Translations under genes and position numbers: made by a program
Part shown: positions 1 through 14,664 of the stretch, piece by piece
Position numbering within the stretch: position 1 is the stretch's first letter
Layout: the number at the start of each line of letters is the position of its first letter
DNA from: Paracoccus yeei ATCC BAA-599
GTDB lineage: Bacteria; Pseudomonadota; Alphaproteobacteria; Rhodobacterales; Rhodobacteraceae
DNA: 64,000 bases
NCBI RefSeq assembly: GCF_000622145.1
Contig: NZ_JHWH01000002.1
Location: 124,256-188,255, forward strand
Direction: 5' to 3'
The notes under the pieces: model-generated
Databases searched by the model: none
What the model saw: the letters and a program-made list of their open reading frames with translations, nothing else
Told to the model about the DNA's origin: nothing

Positions 1-346
<346 letters not shown>

Positions 347-540
347 GAAACGGCGTTAGCCGTATCCTTGACGTCGAACCTTGCACATCTGTCATCCCCG
401 CCAGGTAAGCGGGGATACTTCTGTTCATCGTCCTCACTCGCGTGAGCCGACAAACAGTGAAGCTGACACCTGGATCATCGGCTCACGCCTACCAGGCCGA
501 TATGCAAGCTACTCAGTCGAAAAACGACCAGACCGCCCGC
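347..540 (-). other. rRNA operon leader with two inverted repeats
   Basis: This stretch would be transcribed ahead of the 16S gene. It contains a perfect 11-bp inverted repeat, GCGTGAGCCGA at 440-450 and TCGGCTCACGC at 478-488. Nearer the gene is an 8-bp hairpin, ATCCCCGC at 394-401 with GCGGGGAT at 409-416. rRNA leaders commonly carry such stems for processing and antitermination; assigning those roles here is inference. No convincing protein gene is present: an open frame on the plus strand across 381-779 has no family resemblance and runs against the leader. Confidence 0.6.
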
Positions 541-569
541 ATATCCCTTCAGATATCTCGCAATGTCAA
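541..569 (-). promoter_or_regulatory. candidate rRNA promoter
   Basis: On the minus strand a perfect TTGACA occurs at 569-564, preceded by a T-run. About 17-18 bp downstream is a weak -10 element, GGATAT or GATATG, at 546-540. The position, about 195 bp before the 16S 5' end, fits an rRNA promoter. The -10 match is poor, so the start point is uncertain. Nothing else was recognised between 570 and 838. Confidence 0.4.
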
Positions 570-838
570 AAAGCAGAGGAAACAAAATCCCAGATGAAGC
601 GCCATTCTCTCGACGCCCCGCCCGGTCAGTCATTCCCAGATTGTCTCGGTTCCGCTCCCGCTTCCCCGCCCCTTCCAGCGTTCCCGCCGTCCGGTGAAGC
701 GGTATTTACGGATCACGCCGGATCGCCGCAACCCCAAAATGACAGTTTTTCGGAAGAAAGTTATATCTCACTGAACTGAAATGAAAAACATGAGAAAAAA
801 TGTGAAGCGCAGATGACGATGCGCAAACTGGGCCGGAA

Positions 839-1138
839 TCACCCTGCCCTGCCGATGCTGTCGAAATGGCCTTGGCCAGGATGGCCCGCACCCCAGACCT
901 GGGCTGCGTCCCGGGCCAGCAGCCGTGCCTCGGCGGCGTCAAGGCAGGCGCAGGCCGCGCAGGGGCAGCCTGTCCTGTGCATCGCCCGGCGCCACAGGCG
1001 CAAGGCCGAGGCGGGGCTCCATGGCAGCGCAGCTTGCGCAAGCCAATGGCGCAGCTCGGCCGGCAGGCTGTCGTAATGGCCCATCGGCGCGGTCCGTCGC
1101 CGCCGCAGCGATGTCGCAAGGTTCGCCAGCATCGTCAT
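839..1138 (-). CDS. DUF6525 family small protein, Cys-rich variant
   Basis: A 99-residue protein with the look of the DUF6525 family of Rhodobacteraceae: a basic N-terminus (about residues 4-18), then a conserved [19 protein letters not shown] core at about 22-40 and an arginine-rich helix. Its molecular function is not known. It starts at an ATG that overlaps the stop of the upstream COG0523 GTPase (ATGA at 1135-1138), so the two are almost certainly translated together. Residues 57-65 hold four cysteines in the pattern CxCxxCxC, and the tail has two histidines. Given the Zur box ahead of the operon, a zinc-related role is a reasonable inference, not shown. The longer frame upstream is rejected because it only shadows the GTPase gene. 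Confidence 0.78.
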   Translation of the reverse strand: MTMLANLATSLRRRRTAPMGHYDSLPAELRHWLAQAALPWSPASALRLWRRAMHRTGCPCAACACLDAAEARLLARDAAQVWGAGHPGQGHFDSIGRAG

Positions 1139-2349
1139 GCCACCCGGCGATTGCCCCACTGGGGGAACGGATCGGGCAAGCCGACCCAGTCCCCCGGTGT
1201 ATAGTCGGCCGCCATCACCAAGGCCTCGTCCAGCGCGGTGCTGATTGCCTCGGCATCCATGCCGGCGCCGATGAAGACCAGTTCCTGCCGGCGATCGCCC
1301 CAGGGTTCGACCCAGTTGCGCCGCATCTCGGCCAGCGCATCGGGGTGGCTGGGCCAGCGTTCGCGTGGGAGTCCCGCCCACCAGATCCCCAGGGGCGACA
1401 CATTCGAAAGCGCCCCCGACAGGCTGAACTCGGCCGCCCAGTCCGGTCGGGTGGCGATCCAGAAATGCCCCTTGGCACGGATCACGCCAGCCAATTCGCC
1501 CGTCAGCACGGCATGCAGGCGCTGCGGATGAAACGGCCGGCGGGCGCGATAGACGAATGAGGTGATCCCGTACTCCTCGGTTTCCGGGACATGGTCGGCG
1601 AAACCGTAAAGCTCCTTGGCCCACATCGGATGCAGATGCGCCCGGTCGAAGTCGAACAGACCCGTGCCAAAGATGGCCGAGGCCGGGACGCGGGCGAAAT
1701 CGGTTTCGACCAGCCGGGCGTCGGGGTTGAGGGCGCGGACGATCTTGCGCGCTTGGTCCAGCCCCTTCGGCCCGGCTTGCGTCACCTTGTTCAGCACGAT
1801 CACGTCGGCGAACTCGATCTGGTCCGTCAACAGGTCGACCAGGGTGCGGCCATCCTCCTCGCCCAGGCTTTCACCGCGGTCGGCCAGGGCATCGTGACTG
1901 GCAAAGTCGCGCATGAGGTTCGCGGCATCGACCACCGTCACCATCGTGTCCAGCCGCGCCACGTCCGACAGGCTGTCACCATTCGCATCGCGGAAGTCGA
2001 AGGTGGCAGCCACCGGCAGCGGCTCGGCGATTCCGGTCGACTCGATCAGCAGATAGTCGAAGCGCCCCTCCTCGGCCAGCCGCCGAACCTCTGACAGCAG
2101 GTCGTCGCGCAGCGTGCAGCAGATGCAGCCATTGGTCATCTCGACCAGCTTTTCCTCGGCCCGGGACAGTTCCGCGCCGCTTCGCACGAGGTCGGCGTCG
2201 ATATTCACCTCGGACATGTCATTGACGATGACCGCCACCCGCCTGCCCTCGCGATTGTTCAGCACATGGTTCAGCAGGGTCGTCTTTCCCGCGCCAAGGA
2301 AGCCGGAAAGAACCGTGACGGGCAGGCGGGGATCGGAGCTGGCGGGCAT
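1135..2349 (-). CDS. COG0523 family GTPase, probable zinc chaperone (ZigA/YeiR type)
   Basis: A 404-residue P-loop GTPase of the CobW/COG0523 family. Walker [10 protein letters not shown] is at residues 16-24, the metal-binding CxCC (C75, C77, C78) lies in the stretch [13 protein letters not shown], and an NKV guanine-specificity motif is near residue 190. A C-terminal CobW domain follows. The family inserts or allocates metals, and members under Zur control serve zinc homeostasis. Here a perfect Zur-like palindrome lies 12 bp before the ATG, which supports zinc rather than cobalt. The start codon follows a GAGGA ribosome site. The gene heads a two-gene operon with the DUF6525 protein. The exact client protein cannot be told from sequence. 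Confidence 0.92.
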   Translation of the reverse strand: MPASSDPRLPVTVLSGFLGAGKTTLLNHVLNNREGRRVAVIVNDMSEVNIDADLVRSGAELSRAEEKLVEMTNGCICCTLRDDLLSEVRRLAEEGRFDYLLIESTGIAEPLPVAATFDFRDANGDSLSDVARLDTMVTVVDAANLMRDFASHDALADRGESLGEEDGRTLVDLLTDQIEFADVIVLNKVTQAGPKGLDQARKIVRALNPDARLVETDFARVPASAIFGTGLFDFDRAHLHPMWAKELYGFADHVPETEEYGITSFVYRARRPFHPQRLHAVLTGELAGVIRAKGHFWIATRPDWAAEFSLSGALSNVSPLGIWWAGLPRERWPSHPDALAEMRRNWVEPWGDRRQELVFIGAGMDAEAISTALDEALVMAADYTPGDWVGLPDPFPQWGNRRVA

Positions 2350-2360
2350 GGCGTCCTCAT

Positions 2361-2377
2361 ATGTTATAATATAACAT
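2361..2377 (-). promoter_or_regulatory. Zur box overlapping the promoter of the COG0523 operon
   Basis: ATGTTATAATATAACAT is a perfect 8+1+8 palindrome, matching the alphaproteobacterial Zur consensus built on TGTTATnnnATAACA. It ends 12 bp upstream of the GTPase start codon and must overlap the transcription start, so zinc-loaded Zur would block transcription. The AT-rich core stands out sharply from the GC-rich surroundings. Confidence 0.82.
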
Positions 2378-2464
2378 TACTGATAGCGCCTCGGCAAACC
2401 GGCCGCAACCGTGTTTCTGTGGCGCACCCTCCGCGGCTGGGCTAAAGCCGCATCAGGGGGTGCC

Positions 2465-3361
2465 ATGGATTTCAAATGGCTCGAGGACTTTCTGGTGCTG
2501 GCGGAAACGCACAGCTTTTCACGCTCGGCCGAGCTGCGGGGCGTCACGCAAAGCGCCTTTTCCCGTCGCATTCGCGCGCTCGAGGAATGGCTGGGGACCG
2601 ACCTTCTGTCGCGCGAAAGCTATCCAGTACGGCTGACGCCGGAAGGAATGCTGTTTCGCGAAACGGCCGAGGAAGCGGTGCGCATGATCAATGCCCGCCG
2701 CGCCGAGTTCCGCGATCATGCCCGCTCTCGTGGGGGCGAGATCAGCTTTCTGGCGCTGCACAGCCTGACGGTGACCTTCCTGCCGGGCTGGCTGATGCGG
2801 CTGAAATCCGCGGCAGGGCCCATGACCAGCCGCGTCAAGCCCGAGAACTTCGACCGCTGCATCGAAGCGCTGACCGAAGGCGGCTATGACTTCTTTCTGA
2901 CCTATGCCCATCCGCAGGTGAACATCCCGCTGGATCCTTCAGGCTATCCGCATCTGGTGGTGGGCCGCGACTCGCTGGTGGCCGTGGCACGGCCCGGCTG
3001 GCCGGCGGAATGGCTGACCGAAGGCATGCCCATGCTGAAATACTCGCGCGGCAGTTTCCTGAACGCGATGGCCCGGATCGCGCTGGCCCAACCCGGCGCA
3101 CCCAAGGTCTATGTCGCCCACACGGACGAGGCCAGCATGGCCGAGGCGATGAAAAGCATGGCGGTCGCCGGTCATGGCGTCGTCTGGCTGCCCCGCCTGC
3201 TGGTCGAAGCGGAACTGCAGGACGGACGGCTGGAAATCGTCGCCCCCGAACTGCCCATGGAAATCCGCCTGTATCGCAACGCCGCGCGCGGACGCGGCAT
3301 CACCGGCCGCGTCTGGCAGGCCGCGCGCGAGCTCGGCGGTGGTTATGCAGAATCGGAATAA
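2465..3361 (+). CDS. LysR-family regulator, HypT/YjiE-like
   Basis: A 298-residue LysR regulator. The N-terminal winged helix-turn-helix covers about residues 1-60, with the start WLEDFLVLAETHSFSRSAE and the recognition helix TQSAFSRRIRALE. This resembles E. coli HypT (YjiE), the hypochlorite-responsive regulator, more than ordinary LysR proteins, including the later LPRLL region. The ATG at 2465 was chosen because the family begins just before WLxDF; an 18-residue upstream extension has no similarity. It is followed by aspartase 150 bp downstream on the same strand, which it may control. The assignment to the HypT branch is by recalled similarity and is not certain. Confidence 0.85.
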   Translation: MDFKWLEDFLVLAETHSFSRSAELRGVTQSAFSRRIRALEEWLGTDLLSRESYPVRLTPEGMLFRETAEEAVRMINARRAEFRDHARSRGGEISFLALHSLTVTFLPGWLMRLKSAAGPMTSRVKPENFDRCIEALTEGGYDFFLTYAHPQVNIPLDPSGYPHLVVGRDSLVAVARPGWPAEWLTEGMPMLKYSRGSFLNAMARIALAQPGAPKVYVAHTDEASMAEAMKSMAVAGHGVVWLPRLLVEAELQDGRLEIVAPELPMEIRLYRNAARGRGITGRVWQAARELGGGYAESE

Positions 3362-3514
3362 CCAAGCCGCAATCGGCATTGGCATTCATGTCGCCCCGAC
3401 CCTAAATATCTGGCGCAAGGGATGAAAATCGTCCCGATCCGATCCTGAAACATGCCTGACCGGAACGATCCCCGCAGCCAGCGGGTTTCCAGGTCATGCG
3501 CCCGAGGTAATGAC

Positions 3515-4921
<1,407 letters not shown>

Positions 4922-4933
4922 CCCCCGGAATGC

Positions 4934-4958
4934 GCGACCCCGGTTCAGCCGGGGTCGC
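4934..4958. terminator. hairpin between convergent aspA and LysR genes
   Basis: A perfect 10-bp stem, GCGACCCCGG at 4934-4943 with CCGGGGTCGC at 4949-4958, and a 5-nt loop. It lies just past the aspA stop and overlaps the last codons of the opposing LysR gene. Neither side has a good T-run, so it may end transcription in both directions only weakly. Confidence 0.5.
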
Positions 4959-5829
4959 TGGCGATTTCGTCCAGCAGAAAGGCGCGGAACTTGCGCACCG
5001 CCGGACGATTGCGGCGCCCCTTGGGATAGGCCAGATAAAACCCGCGGCCGCTGCGCGAGATGATGGGAAAGGGCTGGATCAGCCCGCCCGTCGCCAGTTC
5101 ATAGCGAAAGAAGTCCGGTTGCAGCAATGCGACGCCATAGCCGGCCAGCGCCGCCCGCGCCTCGTGCAGGTCGGTGGACATGGTCAGCCCCGGCTTGCGG
5201 TAATCCTCCCAGCGCTCGACCCCCGCCGTCTTCATCCAGAGCGCCCAGTTCTCGTCCCCCGGGTCCAGAAGCGGCAGCTTGAGCAGATCGGCAGGCTCGC
5301 TCAGCACATGCCGCCGGGCCAGTTCGGGCGAGATCATGGGCGTGTATTCCACCGCCATCAGGTGATGCGCCTCGAGCCCCGGCCAGACCCCCGCGCCCGC
5401 GCGGATGGCGACGGTGATATCCTCGCGCGCGAAATCGACCAGGGTGTCGCTGGTTTCAAGCCGCACCGCCAGGTTCGGATGGTTCATCTGGAACTTGCCC
5501 AGGCGCGGAGAGAGCCACGCCCCCGCAAAGGTCGGCACCGTCGAGATGGACAGAGTCGACACCGCATCCGCCGACGGATCGGCATAGGCCTCGCGCAGCT
5601 GATCGAAGGCGTCGATGGTAGGCCGCGCAAACAGCGCCCCGGTTTCCGTCAGCACGATCTCGCGCGGCTTGCGCAGGAACAGGGGGGTGCCCAGCCGCTC
5701 CTCGAGCAGGCGAATCTGATAGCTGACCCCGGCCTGGGTCATGCCCAGCTCCTCGGCAGCGCGGGTAAAGCTCAGGTGACGGGCGACGGCCTCGAAAGCG
5801 CGCAAGGCGGCGAGCGGCGGAAGGGACAT
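4945..5829 (-). CDS. LysR-family regulator, GcvA-like
   Basis: A 294-residue LysR-type regulator. Residues 1-62 form the winged helix-turn-helix with the GcvA-subgroup start PPLAALRAFEAVARHLSFTR, followed by a periplasmic-binding-like effector domain. The subgroup includes regulators of glycine cleavage, beta-lactamase and amino-acid genes; the effector cannot be read from sequence. It is convergent with aspA and divergent from a small DUF1127-like gene. The start at 5829 gives the usual subgroup N-terminus. The C-terminal codons overlap the aspA terminator hairpin. Confidence 0.88.
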   Translation of the reverse strand: MSLPPLAALRAFEAVARHLSFTRAAEELGMTQAGVSYQIRLLEERLGTPLFLRKPREIVLTETGALFARPTIDAFDQLREAYADPSADAVSTLSISTVPTFAGAWLSPRLGKFQMNHPNLAVRLETSDTLVDFAREDITVAIRAGAGVWPGLEAHHLMAVEYTPMISPELARRHVLSEPADLLKLPLLDPGDENWALWMKTAGVERWEDYRKPGLTMSTDLHEARAALAGYGVALLQPDFFRYELATGGLIQPFPIISRSGRGFYLAYPKGRRNRPAVRKFRAFLLDEIASDPG

Positions 5830-5931
5830 AAGGCGGCCTTATGGAACGGTGCGAAGGCTTTGTTGGTCAAGCCGCGCGAACAAGGGCATGGTGGCATGAT
5901 CTGGCAACCGCGCGCATCGCGGAGGAGAATG

Positions 5932-6180
5932 ATGTCATATGATTACGCACCCGTCCGGCGGCCCCTTGGGCTTGCTGATCGCATCCTGACTCTCCTTGGC
6001 TTTTCGGTCAAGGATAAGTCCAGCCTATGCACTGACCGAATGGCCGCGCTTGATGACCCCGCCACCCGAAAGGCCCTGGCGCATCTGCCCTCGCATCTGC
6101 TGCGCGACATCGGCGTGACGGCCATCGACACCCCCGACCTGCGGGTCGAGGGCGAGGCCCTGCGCAAGCATCTGTGGTAA
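5932..6180 (+). CDS. small DUF1127-like protein
   Basis: An 82-residue protein. The central part (about residues 40-65) reads DDPATRKALAHLPSHLLRDIGV, close to the DUF1127 signature in which a short helix ends in LRDIGL. Small DUF1127 proteins of alphaproteobacteria take part in stress, phosphate or RNA-related regulation, but no function can be assigned here. A GGAGGAG site at 5921-5927 precedes two adjacent ATGs (5929 and 5932); the second has the better spacing. It is divergent from the GcvA-like gene and ends 5 bp before the convergent aminotransferase stop. Extended frames running upstream on this strand are shadows of the LysR gene. Confidence 0.7.
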   Translation: MSYDYAPVRRPLGLADRILTLLGFSVKDKSSLCTDRMAALDDPATRKALAHLPSHLLRDIGVTAIDTPDLRVEGEALRKHLW

Positions 6181-6184
6181 AGGC

Positions 6185-7748
<1,564 letters not shown>

Positions 7749-7838
7749 AACTTTTAGGCAATTTTGCGGCGGGGATTAACCGAAGCTTGGGGATTTTCGC
7801 TCATGGTCGGGGAAAGAGACCTTGAACGGAAACGGACC

Positions 7839-8360
7839 ATGCCCCAGCGAAGCCCCAGCCCCGTCCGACCGGTGCCCGCCCTGCGACCGGTCCCCGGCTC
7901 CTCTCGTGCCGACGCCTATCTGGAAAGCCTGCAGATCCTGGAGCGCCTGCACCGGCTGCTGCTGGATCTGGTCAAGGACGAATTCGAACGGCTCGGTCAG
8001 TCGGACCTGAACCCCGTGCAGGCGCTGCTGCTGTATAACCTGGGCGGGGCCGAGGTGACGGCGGGCGAGCTGCGGTCGCGCGGGATGTACCAGGGCTCGA
8101 ACGTCAGCTACAATCTCAAGAAACTGGTCGACCTGGGCTATGTGCACCACGAGCGCTGCGAGATGGACCGCCGCTCGGTCCGGGTGCGGCTGACGCCCGA
8201 AGGCCAGGCGATCCGGGACCGGGTGGCGGAGCTTTTCGCCCGCCACGCCGAGGAACTGGAGCTTTCCGGCATTCTGGACGACCCTGCGCTCGAGGCGGTC
8301 AACCTGCAGTGGCGCCGGGTGGAGCGCTACTGGATCGAGCAGATCCGGTACATCTACTAG
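7839..8360 (+). CDS. ldtR: MarR-family regulator, LdtR type
   Basis: A 173-residue winged-helix regulator matching the LdtR branch of the MarR family in alphaproteobacteria, known for controlling an L,D-transpeptidase and stress tolerance. The segment ADAYLESLQILERLHRLLLDLVKDEFER is followed by the recognition region RGMYQGSNVSYNLKKLVDLGY and a wing with DRRSVRVRLTPEG. The N-terminal 25 residues are proline-rich and variable. The start is uncertain: ATG 7839 is chosen, but an in-frame ATG at 7803 would add 12 residues. The next gene downstream is convergent. Confidence 0.82.
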   Translation: MPQRSPSPVRPVPALRPVPGSSRADAYLESLQILERLHRLLLDLVKDEFERLGQSDLNPVQALLLYNLGGAEVTAGELRSRGMYQGSNVSYNLKKLVDLGYVHHERCEMDRRSVRVRLTPEGQAIRDRVAELFARHAEELELSGILDDPALEAVNLQWRRVERYWIEQIRYIY

Positions 8361-8437
8361 AGTCCGGCCGGCTGGTCTCTTGCCCGACACGCCTGGGGCC
8401 GGTGGCGCGGCCGGGCCGGGGCCCTGCCCCGGACCCC

Positions 8438-8460
8438 GGGGTATTTTGGAAACAGTGAAA
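8438..8460 (-). repeat. dispersed intergenic motif, copy 1
   Basis: Read on the minus strand this gives TTTCACTGTTTCCAAAATAC followed by CCC, one of six related copies in the window. It lies between convergent ldtR and the glyoxalase gene, next to the GC-palindromic CCCCGGACCCCGGGG. The 224-bp gap holds nothing else recognised. Confidence 0.6.
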
Positions 8461-8584
8461 GCCGCGGGCGCGGGAGCGACTTGGGATGAGGCGACCCGGG
8501 CGGAACTGCGCTGGCCGGAGCATAGGCGCCGGCCGAGCTGGGTGTTCTTGGGGCGCCGAGCGCTCCTGAAGGGGGCGGGACGCC

Positions 8585-9013
8585 TTACCAGTGGCCGGTG
8601 TTTTCCATGCTGGCCCAAGGCTCCTGCGGCGGCAGGGCCTCGCCTTCCTGCAGCAGTTCCACCGAGACGTTGTCGGGGCTGCGGACAAAGGCCATGTGAC
8701 CGTCGCGCGGCGGACGGTTGATCGTCACCCCGGCATCCATCAGGCTTTGGCACATGTCGTAGATATTGCCCACGCTATAGGCCAGGTGGCCGAAATGCCT
8801 GCTGTCCGACGGCAGCCCGTCGTCGCCGTCCCAGTTCCACGTCAGTTCCACCGGGCATTCGGGCTGGCCGGGCGGCGCCATGAAGACAAGGGTGAAGCGC
8901 CCCTTCTCGTTCTCGATCCGCCGCGTCTCCTCAAGGCCCAGCAGGCGAAAGAACGCCATGGTCTTGTCCAGGTCCAGCACACGAACCATGGTGTGAAGAT
9001 ATCGGATTTTCAT
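8585..9013 (-). CDS. gloA: lactoylglutathione lyase (glyoxalase I)
   Basis: A 142-residue metal-dependent enzyme that isomerises the methylglyoxal-glutathione hemithioacetal to S-lactoylglutathione. The four metal ligands of the family can be placed: the His in YLHTMVRV near the N-terminus, the Glu in CPVELTWNW, the His in RHFGHLAYSV and the Glu in NVSVELLQEG. Length and motif spacing match bacterial GloA. The ATG at 9013 follows an AGGAGG site. A longer frame upstream lacks similarity. It sits alone between ldtR and ndh. Confidence 0.95.
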   Translation of the reverse strand: MKIRYLHTMVRVLDLDKTMAFFRLLGLEETRRIENEKGRFTLVFMAPPGQPECPVELTWNWDGDDGLPSDSRHFGHLAYSVGNIYDMCQSLMDAGVTINRPPRDGHMAFVRSPDNVSVELLQEGEALPPQEPWASMENTGHW

Positions 9014-9138
9014 ATCGGGCCTCCTGTCCGTTCCGGGGCAGATTTGCACGCCGCGGCGATGATCACAACGGGGGCGGCGGGATGCCGCGCGGCCCTGTCT
9101 GGTCGGGGGCCGCATTTCCCATGGCACCGCAAAGGCGC

Positions 9139-10395
9139 TCAGGGATCCTTCACCGCCTCGCGCTGGGTGATCAGCCGGGCCGAGTTCTGCCCCGACAGGA
9201 AGATCCACAGCCAACTCAGCGCCACCATCAAGCGCGAGCGCGCGCCGATCAGGAAATAGATGTGTGCGATCCCCCAGACCCACCAGGCCAGCCAGCCCGT
9301 CAGCTGGAACCGGCCGTATTCGATCACCGCCGCATTGCGCCCGATGGTGGCAAGGTTGCCCATGTGGCGATAGCGGAAGGGTCCCGGCTCGGGCGTGCCG
9401 CGCAGGCGGGCGCGGATGATGCGCGCCGCATGGCGCCCCTGCTGCTTGGCGGCTGGGGCCACGCCCGGGACCGGCTTGCCGTCCGATTCGACATGCGCGG
9501 TATCGCCCAGGACAAAGATGTTCGGGTCGTCGGGCAAGGTCAGCGTGGGCGTCACCATGACGCGGCCCGCGCGATCCGCCGGCGCCTCCAGCCAGCCTTG
9601 CGCCCGCGATGCCTGGACGCCCGCCGCCCAGATGACGGTGCGCGCCGCGATCGGCTGGTCGCCCAGCACGATGCCGGCGGGCGAGACGTCGGTCACCGGC
9701 GTGCCGGTCAGCACCTCGACGCCGCGGCCCTCAAGCGCCTTGCGGGCATAGTCCGACAGCCGTTCGCCAAAGGCAGGCAGGATGCGGGGCCCGGCCTCGA
9801 TCAGCATGACGCGGGCCTTGCGGGTGTCGATGTGGCGGAACTCGGGCGGCAGGATGCGATGGGCAAGTTCGGCGATGATGCCGACCAATTCGACCCCGGT
9901 CGGACCGGCACCGATCACGGCGAAGGTCAGTTCCGCCTGCCGCTCGGCTTCGGTCTGGGCCAGTTCCGCGCGCTCGAACGCCAGCAGCAGGCGGCGCCGG
10001 ATCGTGGTCGCGTCCTCGAGCGTCTTCAGCCCGGGCGCGTCCGCCTCCCATTCATCCTTGCCGAAATAGGCGTGGCGGGCGCCCGTCGCGACGACCAGGG
10101 TGTCGAAGGGCAGCCGCTGGCCGGTGCGCAGCAGGACCTCGCGCCGGGCGCGGTCCACGGCATCGACCGTGCCCAGCAGCGTCGTGACCTCCTTGCGGTC
10201 GCGCAGCACCCGGCGGATCGGCCACGCGATTTCCGAGGTCGCCAGCAGCGTGGTCGCGACCTGATACAGCAGCGGCTGGAACAGGTGATGGTTGCGCTGA
10301 TCGACCAGCGTGATCTGGCAATCGCTGCCGCGCAGGTCCTGGACAAGCTGCAGCCCGGCAAAGCCGGCCCCGACGACGACGACCCGATGCTTCAC
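9139..10395 (-). CDS. ndh: type II NADH dehydrogenase (NDH-2)
   Basis: A 418-residue single-subunit NADH:quinone oxidoreductase. The FAD-binding Rossmann motif VVVGAGFAGLQ is at residues 4-14. A second nucleotide-binding fold starts near residue 155 with AVIGAGPTGVELVG, and the FAD-contacting VLGDTAHV segment is near 295. The C-terminus (about 365-415) holds the hydrophobic amphipathic helices that dock NDH-2 to the membrane. It passes electrons to quinone without pumping protons. It is divergent from the nrd operon; the 450-bp gap between them is described under the NrdR boxes. Confidence 0.93.
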   Translation of the reverse strand: MKHRVVVVGAGFAGLQLVQDLRGSDCQITLVDQRNHHLFQPLLYQVATTLLATSEIAWPIRRVLRDRKEVTTLLGTVDAVDRARREVLLRTGQRLPFDTLVVATGARHAYFGKDEWEADAPGLKTLEDATTIRRRLLLAFERAELAQTEAERQAELTFAVIGAGPTGVELVGIIAELAHRILPPEFRHIDTRKARVMLIEAGPRILPAFGERLSDYARKALEGRGVEVLTGTPVTDVSPAGIVLGDQPIAARTVIWAAGVQASRAQGWLEAPADRAGRVMVTPTLTLPDDPNIFVLGDTAHVESDGKPVPGVAPAAKQQGRHAARIIRARLRGTPEPGPFRYRHMGNLATIGRNAAVIEYGRFQLTGWLAWWVWGIAHIYFLIGARSRLMVALSWLWIFLSGQNSARLITQREAVKDP

Positions 10396-10647
10396 GGCGG
10401 TCTCCTTCTTGTGGCCTCCGGCATCGTGCCGAACGCTGCGAGGATGCGAAAGCGGTGACCGAATTGCAACGACGCGTCGCCTGGCGCGTTTGGCAATGGA
10501 CGCCTGCCGGGCAAGAGGCTAGACAGGCCGCCCGCCCCGCCGGCCAAATACAACCCGGACGATAAGAACCGCACCGCAATCAGCCTGAAAAGCGCAGGAT
10601 CGTGTGGCGAATAACCCATATCCAGCGGAAAGCGCTCCACTTCTTTT

Positions 10648-10694
10648 CTACCAGATATAGTGGTGACAACCGCGCCGGAATGATTATATGGTAG
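10648..10694 (+). promoter_or_regulatory. candidate tandem NrdR boxes upstream of nrdHIEF
   Basis: Two 16-bp sites separated by 15 bp: CTACCAGATATAGTGG (10648-10663) and AATGATTATATGGTAG (10679-10694). The first matches the NrdR consensus ACACTATATATAGTGT at 11 of 16 positions and the second more weakly at 8 to 9. Their spacing, three helical turns centre to centre, is the usual NrdR arrangement. A weak promoter (GTGACA at 10663 and a TATATG-like -10 near 10685) would overlap the boxes. They lie about 150 bp before nrdH. The remaining 10396-10647 and 10695-10846 hold no recognised gene. Confidence 0.55.
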
Positions 10695-10846
10695 GAAGAC
10701 GCAAATGCGGACCGACTCGGGCAGGCCCTGGCCGCACGAGCCGGATCCGCAACCGCAAGTGGTTGACTCGACTGGACTGGCCTGGTCCTTGCGGGTTGCC
10801 GCCGGCGGAGGCGCAATCGTGAAGACGCATCAAAAGGACCCGAGGC

Positions 10847-11068
10847 ATGACCATCACCGTCTATTCCAAACCCGCCTGCGTCCAGTGCACCGCGACCACG
10901 CGGGCGCTGGATGCCAAGGGGCTGGCCTATCAGATCGTCGATCTGACCGAGGATGACGCGGCCATGCAGCTTGTCACCTCGCTGGGTTATCGTCAGGCCC
11001 CCGTGGTCGTCGCTGGCGATTCGCACTGGGCCGGGTTCCGCCCCGACATGATCGGGCGGCTTTCCTGA
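10847..11068 (+). CDS. nrdH: NrdH redoxin (class Ib ribonucleotide reductase electron donor)
   Basis: A 73-residue glutaredoxin-like protein with thioredoxin-like activity that reduces the NrdE active site. The redox motif is CVQC in YSKPACVQCTATTRALD (residues 5-21). The C-terminus has the NrdH-typical GYRQAPVVV and HWAGFRPD stretch, which sets it apart from glutaredoxin. It begins the nrdHIEF operon, 13 bp before nrdI, under the candidate NrdR boxes. Confidence 0.95.
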   Translation: MTITVYSKPACVQCTATTRALDAKGLAYQIVDLTEDDAAMQLVTSLGYRQAPVVVAGDSHWAGFRPDMIGRLS

Positions 11069-11081
11069 CGATGTGCGGGGC

Positions 11082-11494
11082 ATGTGCGGGCTGATCTATT
11101 ATTCCTCGGCGTCGGGGAACACGGCGCGTTTCGTCCAGCGCCTGGTCCCGCCGGGGTCGGCCTGCAAGCCGCAGCGCATCCCCGTTTCGCCGTCCGAGCC
11201 GATGCCGCAGCCGGGCGGACCTTATGTGCTGATCTGCCCGACCTACGCCGATGGCGAGGGGCGGGGCGCGGTTCCCAAGCAGGTGATCCGCTTTCTGAAC
11301 AACCCCGAGCGCCGCGCCCTGATCCGGGGCGTCATCGCCGGGGGCAACCGCAATTTCGGGCAGACCTATGGCCTGGCCGGGCGTATCATCGCCGACAAAT
11401 GCAACGTCCCGCTGCTTTATCGATTCGAGCTGGCGGGGAATGACCAAGACATAGCCCGCGTGCGCGTGGGCCTCGACCAATTCTGGGGTAAGAC

Positions 11495-11513
<19 letters not shown>
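11082..11513 (+). CDS. nrdI: NrdI flavodoxin-like maturation protein
   Basis: A 143-residue flavodoxin-like protein that supplies oxidant to assemble the dimanganese-tyrosyl radical cofactor of NrdF. The FMN phosphate loop is [13 protein letters not shown] near the N-terminus, with the later [14 protein letters not shown] segment typical of NrdI. The ATG at 11082 gives the usual family start; an in-frame GTG at 11073 would add three residues. The 3' end overlaps nrdE by 19 bp. Confidence 0.93.
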
Positions 11514-14655
<3,142 letters not shown>

Positions 14656-14664
14656 TCCCGCGCC

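Noticed and set aside
381..779. Open frame of 132 codons on the plus strand upstream of the 16S gene
   Set aside because: It lies across the rRNA leader and promoter, antisense to them, and its product has no family resemblance or coding-like composition.
4930..5931. Long plus-strand frame ahead of the DUF1127-like gene
   Set aside because: It is the antisense shadow of the GcvA-like LysR gene; only the final 82 codons have their own ribosome site and family signal.
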